64,000 bases of DNA, taken from Bog-950 sp044228435 (lineage in GTDB: Bacteria; Bacteroidota; Bacteroidia; Chitinophagales; LD1). Of this stretch, positions 26,640-34,539 are shown one piece after another; the stretch's first letter is position 1; each line of letters starts with the position of its first letter. The position numbers and the translations under genes were made by a program. Location of the stretch: NCBI GenBank assembly GCA_044228435.1, contig JBGAUW010000006.1, forward strand, positions 62,001 to 126,000. Direction: 5' to 3'. The notes beneath the pieces are model-generated. The model ran no database searches and was not told where the DNA came from. It saw only the letters and a list, made by a program, of their open reading frames with translations.

Positions 26640-27110
26640 ATGAAAAATACATTCATTCTGTTGGTAATTGCTCTATTTAGTATTACCAATGTATGTGCCC
26701 AAAAAATAGCTGCCGATAAAGTTCCTACAGCCGTTGTTTCAGCATTCAAGGCAAAATTTCCAACTGCTGCTAAAACAAGCTGGGAAGTGGAGAAAAAAAA
26801 CGAGTATGAAGCAAACTTCAAACTCAATAGCAAAGAAGTATCAGCCAACTTCGACAACACCGGTAAATGGCTGGAGACAGAAACCGAAATAAAAGTTTCT
26901 GACTTACCGCCTGCGATTCAGTCTATACTCAGTAAAGATTTCGCAGGCTTCAAATCAGCAGAAGCAAATAAAATCGAAAGTGCCAAAAACGGAGACTGCT
27001 TCGAAGTTGAGATTGAAAAAGGTAAAGAAACTTTTGATGTGCTGTTTACACCTGACGGCAAAGTGTTGAGCAAAACAAAAGTTGATGAAGAGAAGGGCGG
27101 GAAGGATTAA
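26640..27110 (+). CDS. Periplasmic PepSY-like (BLIP-like fold) protein
   Basis: A signal peptide ends at VCAQ (residue ~21). Two tandem repeats of the small PepSY/BLIP-like unit follow: PTAVVSAFKAKFPTAAKTSW with YEANFKLNSKEVSANFD, and PPAIQSILSKDFAGFKSAEA with FEVEIEKGKETFDVLFTPDG. Such proteins are common in Bacteroidota envelopes and are generally of unknown function; an inhibitory or binding role is only inferred. The neighbour downstream is a beta-barrel receptor, separated by a terminator-like hairpin. Confidence 0.82.
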   Translation: MKNTFILLVIALFSITNVCAQKIAADKVPTAVVSAFKAKFPTAAKTSWEVEKKNEYEANFKLNSKEVSANFDNTGKWLETETEIKVSDLPPAIQSILSKDFAGFKSAEANKIESAKNGDCFEVEIEKGKETFDVLFTPDGKVLSKTKVDEEKGGKD

Positions 27111-27121
27111 ATAACAATTCA

Positions 27122-27156
27122 GGAAGCGCTCCCATTTATCGGGAGTGCTTCCTTTT
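27122..27156 (+). terminator. Terminator or attenuator hairpin
   Basis: GGAAGCGCTCCC (27122-27133) pairs with GGGAGTGCTTCC (27141-27152), with one G-T pair, then TTTT. It lies between the PepSY-like gene and the receptor start at 27169, so it may only partly reduce read-through. The loop sequence CCCATTTATCGGG is a variant of the CCCGATTTATCGGG hairpins in rnpB. Confidence 0.7.
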
Positions 27157-27168
27157 AAATTATAAAAT

Positions 27169-29586
27169 ATGATAAACAATTTGAGAGCAGCCCTGCTGCT
27201 CATTCTAATAGTATTTTCCATATCAAACGCATCGGCACAGCACAATAGCATTACAGTATCGGGAACTATTAAAGATAAAACCGCAAAAACTGTTTTACCT
27301 TACGTAAATGTGGTTCTGAAAACAGAGAAAGATTCTGCCTTTGTTACCGGCACGGTCAGCAGTGAAGATGGACGATTTACGCTTTCCAATGTAAAGCCCG
27401 ATAATTATTTTCTGGAAATCTCTTCTGTAGGTTACGCCACCAAAGGTCGGCCGCTTTTTGTGGGAACCCTTTCCGAATTTTTGGAAGTGCCGAGCATTGA
27501 GATGGAAGAAAATACCACTACTTTAAGCGAAGTAGCCATTACCGCAAAGCAGGATGAGGTAAGCAGTAAGATGGACAAGAAAGTTTTTTCGACAGAAGAC
27601 AACATCAGCCAAAGCGGTGGCTCGGTTCTACAAACTATGCAAAACCTGCCTGGTGTTACCGTGCAGGACGGCAAGGTGCAATTGCGCGGCAACGATAAAG
27701 TAACTGTATTGGTGGACGGCAAGCAAACTGCTTTGACCGGCATGGGCAGCCAATCGGGGTTAGACAACATTCCCGCATCTGCCATCGAGAAAATTGAAAT
27801 CATCAACAACCCTTCGGCTAAATACGATGCCAACGGCAACGCAGGCATCATCAATATTATTTATAAGAAGAATAAGCAGGATGGCTTTAATGGTAAAGCA
27901 GGGCTTACAGGTGGCCTCGGTTCCTTATGGGTGCGCAAAGAAAACTTTCCAACCATTCGTCCGCAGTATCAATTTACACCAAAAGTAAATCCATCGCTTT
28001 CGTTTAACTATCGCAAGAACAAAATCAATTTCTTCTTTCAGGGCGATTATCTCTATACACAAACGCTCAACAAAAATGAATTTGTAACGCGCACTTACGA
28101 TAACGGCACCGTTATTAACCAACAAACCAAGCGAAACCGAAATACGCATTTCGCTACCGTAAAAACAGGGATTGATTACAACATTAATGAGCACAACATG
28201 CTTACGCTTTCGGGTTTGTTCGGCACCGAAAAAATTATTGATAATGGCGACCAGCCTTTTTTCAATGCCGACTTTTCTGAACGGCTTCGTCTTTGGCAGT
28301 TCTTAGAGGATGAGTTAAAAATTACCGCTATGGCATCGGCTGCATATCAGCACAAATTCAAACAACCGGGACATCTGCTTAACGTCGGACTTAACTATAC
28401 GTTTCATCGCGAGGACGAAAAATATTTTTTCGACAACATCCTTCCCACCTTCACTGGCAAGGATGCCTTTGCTCTGATTTCGGACGAGCATGTGATAGAT
28501 GTAAATGCAGATTATGTCCGTCCGCTTAAATATGGCCGCATTGAAGGGGGCTTAAAATTTCGGTATCGCGTAATACCCACCAACATGCAATTTATTCCCG
28601 GGCTTAATTCTCCCCTGGACAGTGCTTCGGGTGGCCCTGCTACTTACAACGAAATCATTCCCGCTCTTTACAGCAACTATGTGTTTGAAAGTAAAAAGTT
28701 TGAAGCAGAGATTGGCTTGCGTGTGGAATATGTAAACATAAATTATGTGGTAGGCTCCAATCATCCGGTTTACAAGACCGATAGCTATTACTACATACAG
28801 CCGTTTCCGAATGTTCGCCTTGCTTACAAAATAAACGACCACAACAAGCTTTCTCTTTTTTACAACCGGAGGGTTGACCGGCCAAACGAAGTGGATATTC
28901 GTATTTTTCCGAAGTATGACGATGCGGAGATTATCAAGGTAGGTAATCCTGAGCTTCGCCCGCAGTTTACACACCTGATTGAATTGGGTTACAAAACCAA
29001 TTGGAAGACAGGTTACTATTATTCAGCGGCTTATCACCGTCTCGCCGATGGAACCATTACGCGCATACGCACAATTGTGCCCGGCAGCACACTACTTTAC
29101 TCGGTAATGCAAAATGCAGGAAGGAGTTACGCTACCGGGTTAGATATAGTGCTGTCGCAGGATATTACCAAACTGTTTTCGTTTAACCTGAACCTGAACG
29201 GTTATCATAACCGGTTAAATGCTTACACCGTTATCAATCAATATCCCGTAACCACTACCTTTAGTGCATCGGTAAAGCAAATTTTCTCTGGCAATGTTAA
29301 GCTCAATACATTCTTCCATTTGCCGCTGAAATTTGAAATACAATTAGCCGCCATTTATTTAGCTCCTGACCTTGTTCCGCAAGGCAAAATAGGTCACCGG
29401 TTTACACTTAACCTGGGTGTAAAAAAGACCATACAAAAAGGCAAAGGCGAACTGTTTCTGAATGCCACTGATTTGGCTAACACGATGGTAGTCAAAGAAG
29501 AAATACGGGGCAATGGGTTTAACTATGTAGGTTATGATTATTATGAAACACAAGTAATCCGACTTGGGTATAGTTATAAGTTTTAG
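27169..29586 (+). CDS. TonB-dependent-receptor-like outer-membrane beta-barrel protein
   Basis: Outer-membrane protein of 805 residues. A signal peptide ends at SASAQ (~24). A carboxypeptidase-regulatory-like domain covers ~30-115 (VSGTIKDKTAKTVLPYVNVV). A plug domain spans ~135-225 (LQTMQNLPGVTVQDGKVQLRG, ending NPSAKYDANGNAGIINII). The C-terminal barrel of the outer-membrane beta-barrel family 3 type runs from ~240 to the final aromatic strand QVIRLGYSYKF. No SusD partner is present. The substrate is unknown; the upstream small exported proteins are its only partners in this context. A terminator follows. Confidence 0.9.
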   Translation: MINNLRAALLLILIVFSISNASAQHNSITVSGTIKDKTAKTVLPYVNVVLKTEKDSAFVTGTVSSEDGRFTLSNVKPDNYFLEISSVGYATKGRPLFVGTLSEFLEVPSIEMEENTTTLSEVAITAKQDEVSSKMDKKVFSTEDNISQSGGSVLQTMQNLPGVTVQDGKVQLRGNDKVTVLVDGKQTALTGMGSQSGLDNIPASAIEKIEIINNPSAKYDANGNAGIINIIYKKNKQDGFNGKAGLTGGLGSLWVRKENFPTIRPQYQFTPKVNPSLSFNYRKNKINFFFQGDYLYTQTLNKNEFVTRTYDNGTVINQQTKRNRNTHFATVKTGIDYNINEHNMLTLSGLFGTEKIIDNGDQPFFNADFSERLRLWQFLEDELKITAMASAAYQHKFKQPGHLLNVGLNYTFHREDEKYFFDNILPTFTGKDAFALISDEHVIDVNADYVRPLKYGRIEGGLKFRYRVIPTNMQFIPGLNSPLDSASGGPATYNEIIPALYSNYVFESKKFEAEIGLRVEYVNINYVVGSNHPVYKTDSYYYIQPFPNVRLAYKINDHNKLSLFYNRRVDRPNEVDIRIFPKYDDAEIIKVGNPELRPQFTHLIELGYKTNWKTGYYYSAAYHRLADGTITRIRTIVPGSTLLYSVMQNAGRSYATGLDIVLSQDITKLFSFNLNLNGYHNRLNAYTVINQYPVTTTFSASVKQIFSGNVKLNTFFHLPLKFEIQLAAIYLAPDLVPQGKIGHRFTLNLGVKKTIQKGKGELFLNATDLANTMVVKEEIRGNGFNYVGYDYYETQVIRLGYSYKF

Positions 29587-29600
29587 TTCTATGCTGTTCT

Positions 29601-29636
29601 ATACAAACAGCTCCGTGAGAGCGGGGCTGTTTGTAT
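29601..29636. terminator. Intrinsic terminator after the receptor gene
   Basis: ATACAAACAGCTCC (29601-29614) pairs with GGGGCTGTTTGTAT (29623-29636), one G-T pair, loop GTGAGAGC. It also lies 44 bases beyond the stop of the leftward gene at 29681, so it could serve both directions. Confidence 0.75.
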
Positions 29637-29680
29637 TCAACTATACTTTTTTACTGACGGGAAGGTAATCTTGCCGGTAA

Positions 29681-30352
29681 TCAATGCCGTCCGAGCCGAG
29701 GCATTAACTCGATGGCAAGCAGAAGTTCCAATGCAGTGAGGTATGGCGCGGCATCTGATGAAAGCTTCACGATGTTTATCGTTAACTCGCCGTCGTTCCA
29801 GTGCGCCAACTGTAGACCCTGGTTCATTCCGTTGGTATTATAACCGAGGTGCTGCTCTATGCGGTCTGCGATGTTGCTGAATTTATCTTTCTTTCTTATC
29901 CCACCTTCCCGCTTTCCTACATACAGCGTCTTGCTGTCAGTAGTATTACCGTTTGGTAACGGAACAACACGACGTATTTTTTTTGATGCCCGTTTCTGCT
30001 TTTTACCGAATGACGTAATGAGTTTGAACTGCCTCTCTGCCTCTACGTCGTTCAGGGCTTCGAACCAATAAATGACAGGTGTGTCTATTTCATCCAACAT
30101 GGTAAATAACTCGCACAGGTATCCATTTTTGCGTTCCTTGCGGTCATACACACCGAAAGCCGCGAGTTTTTTACAGTCAATCGGAAACTTATGATGTGTT
30201 AGGTCGCCGTCAAATAAAGACTGTAGACCTGAGTGGGCCTTAGGGATTAGTGTTCTCAGCGTGCCGATATTTTGTGATATGTGAGGATAAGAGTTTAACG
30301 CGGCAAAGAGAAGACTTGGCCGAAGACATTTCCATGTGGGTCTGCCATCCAT
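29681..30352 (-). CDS. Probable GIY-YIG-domain protein of a mobile module
   Basis: 223 residues from the ATG at 30352, one base after the stop of the polymerase-like gene, so translation is coupled; a longer frame from 30391 overlaps that gene and is less likely. The C-terminal ~130 residues show the order of GIY-YIG nucleases: PVIYWFE (GIY position), TLYVGKREGG (YIG position), DRIEQHLG with Arg and His, LQLAHW, and the closing ELLLAIELMPRLGRH with the likely catalytic Glu and Pro. The N-terminal ~85 residues are unassigned. The match is by pattern only, so function remains a proposal: a structure-specific or invading-DNA nuclease. Confidence 0.55.
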   Translation of the reverse strand: MDGRPTWKCLRPSLLFAALNSYPHISQNIGTLRTLIPKAHSGLQSLFDGDLTHHKFPIDCKKLAAFGVYDRKERKNGYLCELFTMLDEIDTPVIYWFEALNDVEAERQFKLITSFGKKQKRASKKIRRVVPLPNGNTTDSKTLYVGKREGGIRKKDKFSNIADRIEQHLGYNTNGMNQGLQLAHWNDGELTINIVKLSSDAAPYLTALELLLAIELMPRLGRH

Positions 30353-30353
30353 A

Positions 30354-31757
30354 CTAAGACAACTGCGGCGCAGGTATGCCGACTTCGGCAAAAGAGGCCT
30401 TAATAATTTGTCGGGCTAACTGCTCATTTTCAGGAGAAACGATAACACTATCATGCACGGTTACAAACTTGACACTGGCAGCTATGAGGCGCGGAGCAAT
30501 CACCTGATACATCATCGCACTCTCGGCACGTTGCATAAGGCACGACACCAATTTATAAGCGTTATTACTTTCGGGATATTTGAACTTCACACCGGTGGGC
30601 CTGATTACTTCTTTCAGGCCCGGTAAGGTGATTTCATTGAGATGTTTTATCGTCTGAAACATGGCATGAACGCTCGGAAAATCCTTCCGAAAGTAATCGC
30701 GGAACTTCTTTTTCTCACCGGTAACGCTCAAACGGCTGAACAAAACCGAAGAAAAAAGACGAACCTTTATTTTATCTCGCTCCTTTTCATCTTTGGGGTT
30801 CAGCCCTAAGCGCTCCAGAATGAACTCGTAAAGGCGCCCTTCTACGCACAGTTGTCTATAATGGCTAAAGTCACAAGTTCGGGAATATCTTTCTATGTGT
30901 GGTAGCACAGGGGTAAAGTCGTCCAGGTAGGTCGTAATTAAGTGCTTGTTCATACACACCGCCGAAAAGTAGGGTTGGGAATTTCGTATGTCGAGCACGA
31001 CCAGCTTTTCATCGGGCCGGTCTTTGAAGCGCAACCGGTTGCGATATTCTTTCGGTAATGCGGCTATAGGATGATGTAAACGAAACCCGAAATCATCCTG
31101 ACTGAACCATTCCAAGTCCTTGTTCGCGTAAGCCTCGGCCATGAGAAATTTGAGGTCATCTGTAACGATATGCTTTTCATATTCGCCGGTGAAGGCCTCG
31201 TCAAATTCCATGTCGTCGAGGTATGCCGATAGTTGTGCGTAAACAGGATTGTCTTTCGAGTATTCTGCGGCCACCTGCTTGCCCCGCTTAACGTATTTGT
31301 CTCGGGTGGCCAGCACAGATTTCACCTGCTTATAACCTGATACCATGTCCGTCCTGAATGCCACTGGCCCTTCAAATGTGGCCGGTGGCGTCCACCGGTA
31401 TAGTTGTGCGAAGCCACCGACTAAATAACAAGCGTCGCCATGTTTGCTCCTCTTTTTTTCAATAAGGCCTGCGGCCCTCAGCGCTTGGACGTATTCCGTG
31501 TATTTGTTTGTGCATGTCTGCCTTAGGAGCACTGAACTAACGGGGAAGTAATCATCGAGTAAATTTTTGTCTTTGTGCCACCGGCGTAGCCTTTCGTTCT
31601 TTATGTAGCATAGAAAGAACTGGTGTAGCATCACTTTCATGCGTTCCTCATCCAGGTTGCGCGGCGTAGTGATTGCGGCGATTGAGTCCAGCCATGATGG
31701 TACCCTCACCTTTAGTGAGGCTGGTCTCCATTCGTTGGGGTATTTGTTTGTATCCAT
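30354..31757 (-). CDS. Diverged family A DNA-polymerase-like protein
   Basis: 467 residues. The N-terminal ~130 look like a winged-helix DNA-binding part (FPVSSVLLRQTCTNKYTEYV, LRAAGLIEKKRS). From ~245 on the palm and fingers of family A polymerases can be traced: motif A LVVL-D256-IRNSQPYFSA; motif B RDKIKVRLFSSVLFSRLS (compare K-x3-F-x4-[YF]G); the following YFRKDFPSVHAMF; ALMQ-like CLMQRAESAMMYQV; and motif C VTV-H435-D436-S437. Both metal-binding aspartates are kept, but the motif C Glu of DNA polymerases is Ser, as in phage-type RNA polymerases. No exonuclease domain is present. It probably replicates a mobile element. Sampled lines are 47-57% G+C. Confidence 0.6.
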   Translation of the reverse strand: MDTNKYPNEWRPASLKVRVPSWLDSIAAITTPRNLDEERMKVMLHQFFLCYIKNERLRRWHKDKNLLDDYFPVSSVLLRQTCTNKYTEYVQALRAAGLIEKKRSKHGDACYLVGGFAQLYRWTPPATFEGPVAFRTDMVSGYKQVKSVLATRDKYVKRGKQVAAEYSKDNPVYAQLSAYLDDMEFDEAFTGEYEKHIVTDDLKFLMAEAYANKDLEWFSQDDFGFRLHHPIAALPKEYRNRLRFKDRPDEKLVVLDIRNSQPYFSAVCMNKHLITTYLDDFTPVLPHIERYSRTCDFSHYRQLCVEGRLYEFILERLGLNPKDEKERDKIKVRLFSSVLFSRLSVTGEKKKFRDYFRKDFPSVHAMFQTIKHLNEITLPGLKEVIRPTGVKFKYPESNNAYKLVSCLMQRAESAMMYQVIAPRLIAASVKFVTVHDSVIVSPENEQLARQIIKASFAEVGIPAPQLS

Positions 31758-32119
31758 AAACTATATATCCGCCGGACGTAGAAATGTTACACATATAATA
31801 TAGGAATGGAAAACGTGCAAGATAATAGGGAGGAAATGAAGGGCGCACCTCTCTATACTTTAACGAACTTAAACGGAGATTAAGGGCAGTAGCGAGCAGT
31901 AGCGCACCTCACCGGACAGCTAACACTTACAGTGAGCATAGCAGAAGTATGAATGAAGACATGTAGAGACACCTCACAGGCGGTAGCCAATAATGTTTTT
32001 AGTTCAGGACAGCCAACTGGTTCAAAATAAACCTCTGACCATTTAGCAAACTCGGGCCACAATGAAACGAGCCAGTCGGAAAACTGCTATACTCGGTTTA
32101 CAACAAACACTTGATTATT
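31758..32119. other. Divergent intergenic region with short direct repeats
   Basis: About 360 bases between the polymerase-like gene and the serine recombinase, which point away from each other. GCAGTAGCG occurs at 31886-31894 and 31896-31904, and GCGCACCTC at ~31844 and ~31903. No protein is convincing on either strand. It must hold both promoters and would be a natural place for a recombination site or replication origin, but no classical res or iteron set is evident. Confidence 0.45.
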
Positions 32120-32764
32120 ATGAACCGACCAACTAACCGTGCCTGTCTTTTCATTAGAGTGAGCACCGATAAGCAGGACTACCAGCGCCAGATTCTCGAA
32201 CTGAATGAATTCTGCCAGCAGAAGAACCTTGAGGTAGCAGAAACTATTGCTACGAAGGTTACTGGCACGAAAACGTTTGACGAGCGCCAAGACCTACAAC
32301 GCCTCTTTGAGCTTGCTGTCCAAAAGCGGTTCGACAAGGTTATAGTGTCAGAAATCAGCAGAATAGGCCGAAACGCCAGGGACATCCGTAATACGATTGA
32401 CTACCTACATTCAAGGAGGATAGCAATCGTGTTCCGAAATCTCGGTGGTTTGGAAAGCCTGGATGACCGCGGCAACGAAAGCTTTGTAACCAACATTATC
32501 ATTGCCATATACTCCGAACTTGCACAGGAAGAGAAACGAATCCTTTCTGAGCGCATTAGAAGCGGCTTGGCCAACGCCAGACATAAAGGTAAGCAGATTG
32601 GAAGGCCGGAAGGCAAACAAGACCAAAAGGTGCTTCTAAAGAAGTATGCGCGGCTTGTTATCGACCTGAAAAATGGCTTGTCACTTACCCAATGTCAAAA
32701 GCTGCACGATGTTTCACGGAACACAGCTATAAAAGTGAAAAGACTCATTACCTCCTCAAAATAA
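32120..32764 (+). CDS. Serine recombinase (resolvase/invertase family)
   Basis: Site-specific recombinase that cleaves through a serine. The ATG at 32120 is chosen over an in-frame TTG three codons earlier. The catalytic domain covers ~8-150: FI-R13-VS15-TDKQDYQRQ, KVTGTKTFDERQDLQRL, EISRIGRNARD with the conserved arginines, and LAQEEKRILSERIRSGLANAR. Next is a GRPEGK linker, then a C-terminal helix-turn-helix (LSLTQCQKLHDVSRNTAIKVKRL). At 214 residues it is a small resolvase/invertase type rather than a large phage integrase. It likely acts on the local element, for dimer resolution, inversion or transposition. Confidence 0.92.
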   Translation: MNRPTNRACLFIRVSTDKQDYQRQILELNEFCQQKNLEVAETIATKVTGTKTFDERQDLQRLFELAVQKRFDKVIVSEISRIGRNARDIRNTIDYLHSRRIAIVFRNLGGLESLDDRGNESFVTNIIIAIYSELAQEEKRILSERIRSGLANARHKGKQIGRPEGKQDQKVLLKKYARLVIDLKNGLSLTQCQKLHDVSRNTAIKVKRLITSSK

Positions 32765-32995
32765 AGGACGAGCCTTGCCTTCCTTCTTAGCCTGTGGTGG
32801 CGTTATGTCATTTAACCAGTTGTATGCTTCTTCTTCGGTATTAAAAGACTTATGATTCGGTAATCGGCATTGAGGGTCAAAGTATTTTTTCAATTCATCA
32901 TAAGACCGGCAGATTCTCTTAACACCATCAATACTGCCTGTTTTTAGCACATACCACTTCTACTTTTTTGTGCGTCTTCCTTTTTTCTTTGTCAT
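32756..32995 (-). pseudogene. Viroplasmin-like (RNase H1 N-terminal-like) small ORF with in-frame amber
   Basis: Read from the ATG at 32995 the frame gives a basic leader MTKKKGRRTKK, then TAG at 32962-32960, then KWYVLKTGSIDGVKRI and PNHKSFNTEEEAYNWL. The last parts follow the viroplasmin/RNase HI N-terminal pattern (KfYVV..G..pGI...W.E......KSFkT.eEA..fL), which binds nucleic-acid duplexes. Because conserved residues start right after the stop codon, this looks like a gene broken by one substitution, or one restarted from GTG at 32950 (64 residues). Its end overlaps the recombinase end by nine bases. It could still be expressed from the internal GTG. Confidence 0.5.
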
Positions 32996-33082
32996 ATCTC
33001 CTGTTGTTTTATTCAGGTTAGTATGCAATAAACAGATGACAAAATGAAGGGCTTGAAAAAATAATTCCCAAAATAAAAATGC

Positions 33083-34510
33083 TTAAGACAGGCCGTGTTC
33101 TCGTTGTTGATGATACCAGTAACCCTTTTTAAATTGCTTTTCTGGAGGCATCTTATCGTTGAAGAAATTAAGTCTCTTCTGAATATAGTCAAACTCTTTT
33201 CGTGTGAGCTTCTTGTCTTCCTCAGCCAGGTATTCGACATACCGATTGTAAGCAGATAAAAGATTGTGGCCCTTAGTTCTGGCTGATGACAAATAGCTTT
33301 CAAAGGTGAGTAGTTGACGAAGCTCAAGGTTGATTGGGACGAGTCGAAGTCCTTTCACTTCTTGTGGCCTTGTTCGATTAACCTCGCGCAATGCACCTTC
33401 TTCGTCCATTGCAATTTCAGTGGTTGGTTCATAGCTATTCTTCTTCTTTTTCGGCTTGCCTTCTAACGCCCATTCACGGTCAATTACTGCAAGTCCGTGT
33501 TCAAGCCATAGACCTGCGTTATCTAAAACAATCCCTTCGTCTTTGTTTTTAGCCTTTCTCATAACCCTACCTACCATTTGAAGGTAAAGCGCGAGTGACT
33601 TAGTAGGTCGCGCAAGTTGGACGACTTCACACTCAGGAAAATCAAATCCTTCCGTGACAATCTCAACGTTACTTACAACAGTTATCTTCTTCGCTTTAAA
33701 GTCAGAGAGTATTTGGTCACGTTCTGCTTTTGGCGTATTCGCATCAATATGTGCGGCTGAAATTCCTGCATTTTTATACCGCTGAATAATTTCTTTGCTG
33801 TGCTCAACATCCACGGCAAAAACAATCGTGGACTTCCCGTTACACTGTTGCTGATAGCTTTCAATCAAATCAGCCATTAAAGTATTGTCCATCATCAAAC
33901 GAGACAACATGCTTGTTACATAGTCGCCTTGTCTTTGTTTGATTTCTCTTAAATCTGGTGCTTCGCATGAATATTGGGCAATTGGAACGAGATAGCCCTG
34001 TTCTATAAATTTCTGAACTGACATTGTTGTCACGAGCACATCAAACAAGTCGTCAAATCCTTCTCCACTTAATCGAATAGGTGTGGCCGTGACACCAAGA
34101 AATTTGGCATTGGGGTAAATCTCCCATAATTTTTTGTATGAAGCTGCTTTTGCATGATGACATTCATCAATGATGATAAGATTAGCCTCTGGGTGTTCGC
34201 GTCTATTAAGCGTTTGTATGCTTGCTACCTGAATATCTTTTGTGTAGTCACTCTTTTGCCCCGCAACAATTAAACTCAGGTCAACTTCTTTCTCATGTAG
34301 TTTCCGTTTTATCTGCTCTATCAATTCGTGCCGATGAACTACTATCAGGATTTTCTTTTTTTGAACAAATCCTCTCTTTACAATTTCGGCAAACAAAACG
34401 GTTTTACCCGTTCCTGTTGCCATCTGGAAGAGCACACTTCGTTTACCACTACGCCATTCCTCAAATATTTTTTTGATTCCTTCTTGCTGGTATGGGCGTA
34501 ATGTTTCCAT
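33083..34510 (-). CDS. SF2 DEAD/DEAH-type helicase of the McrBC locus
   Basis: 475 residues of the ResIII/SF2 type. Motif I is MATGTGKT within LRPYQQEGI...SVLFQ; motif II IIIDECHHA; motif III GVTATPIRLSG; motif V VVSNVEIVTEGFDFP; motif VI QMVGRVMRK. Residues ~385-475 are a separate helical tail without a known nuclease motif. It begins 29 bases after mcrC on the same strand, and this whole stretch is AT-rich. The role inferred from position is translocation or unwinding of DNA in a restriction or defence complex, possibly as an auxiliary McrBC subunit; a leftover subunit of another system is the alternative. Confidence 0.85.
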   Translation of the reverse strand: METLRPYQQEGIKKIFEEWRSGKRSVLFQMATGTGKTVLFAEIVKRGFVQKKKILIVVHRHELIEQIKRKLHEKEVDLSLIVAGQKSDYTKDIQVASIQTLNRREHPEANLIIIDECHHAKAASYKKLWEIYPNAKFLGVTATPIRLSGEGFDDLFDVLVTTMSVQKFIEQGYLVPIAQYSCEAPDLREIKQRQGDYVTSMLSRLMMDNTLMADLIESYQQQCNGKSTIVFAVDVEHSKEIIQRYKNAGISAAHIDANTPKAERDQILSDFKAKKITVVSNVEIVTEGFDFPECEVVQLARPTKSLALYLQMVGRVMRKAKNKDEGIVLDNAGLWLEHGLAVIDREWALEGKPKKKKNSYEPTTEIAMDEEGALREVNRTRPQEVKGLRLVPINLELRQLLTFESYLSSARTKGHNLLSAYNRYVEYLAEEDKKLTRKEFDYIQKRLNFFNDKMPPEKQFKKGYWYHQQREHGLS

Positions 34511-34539
34511 TTCTAATTGACTCTTCCAGGTAATATAGA

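Noticed and set aside
31880..32062. 60-codon frame between the polymerase-like gene and the recombinase
   Set aside because: Short, low-complexity Cys/Val/Ala-rich composition, no ribosome site, and it covers the repeated words of the divergent spacer.
33013..33327. 104-codon frame overlapping the end of the helicase gene
   Set aside because: Lies in another frame of a well-supported helicase and shows no family pattern.
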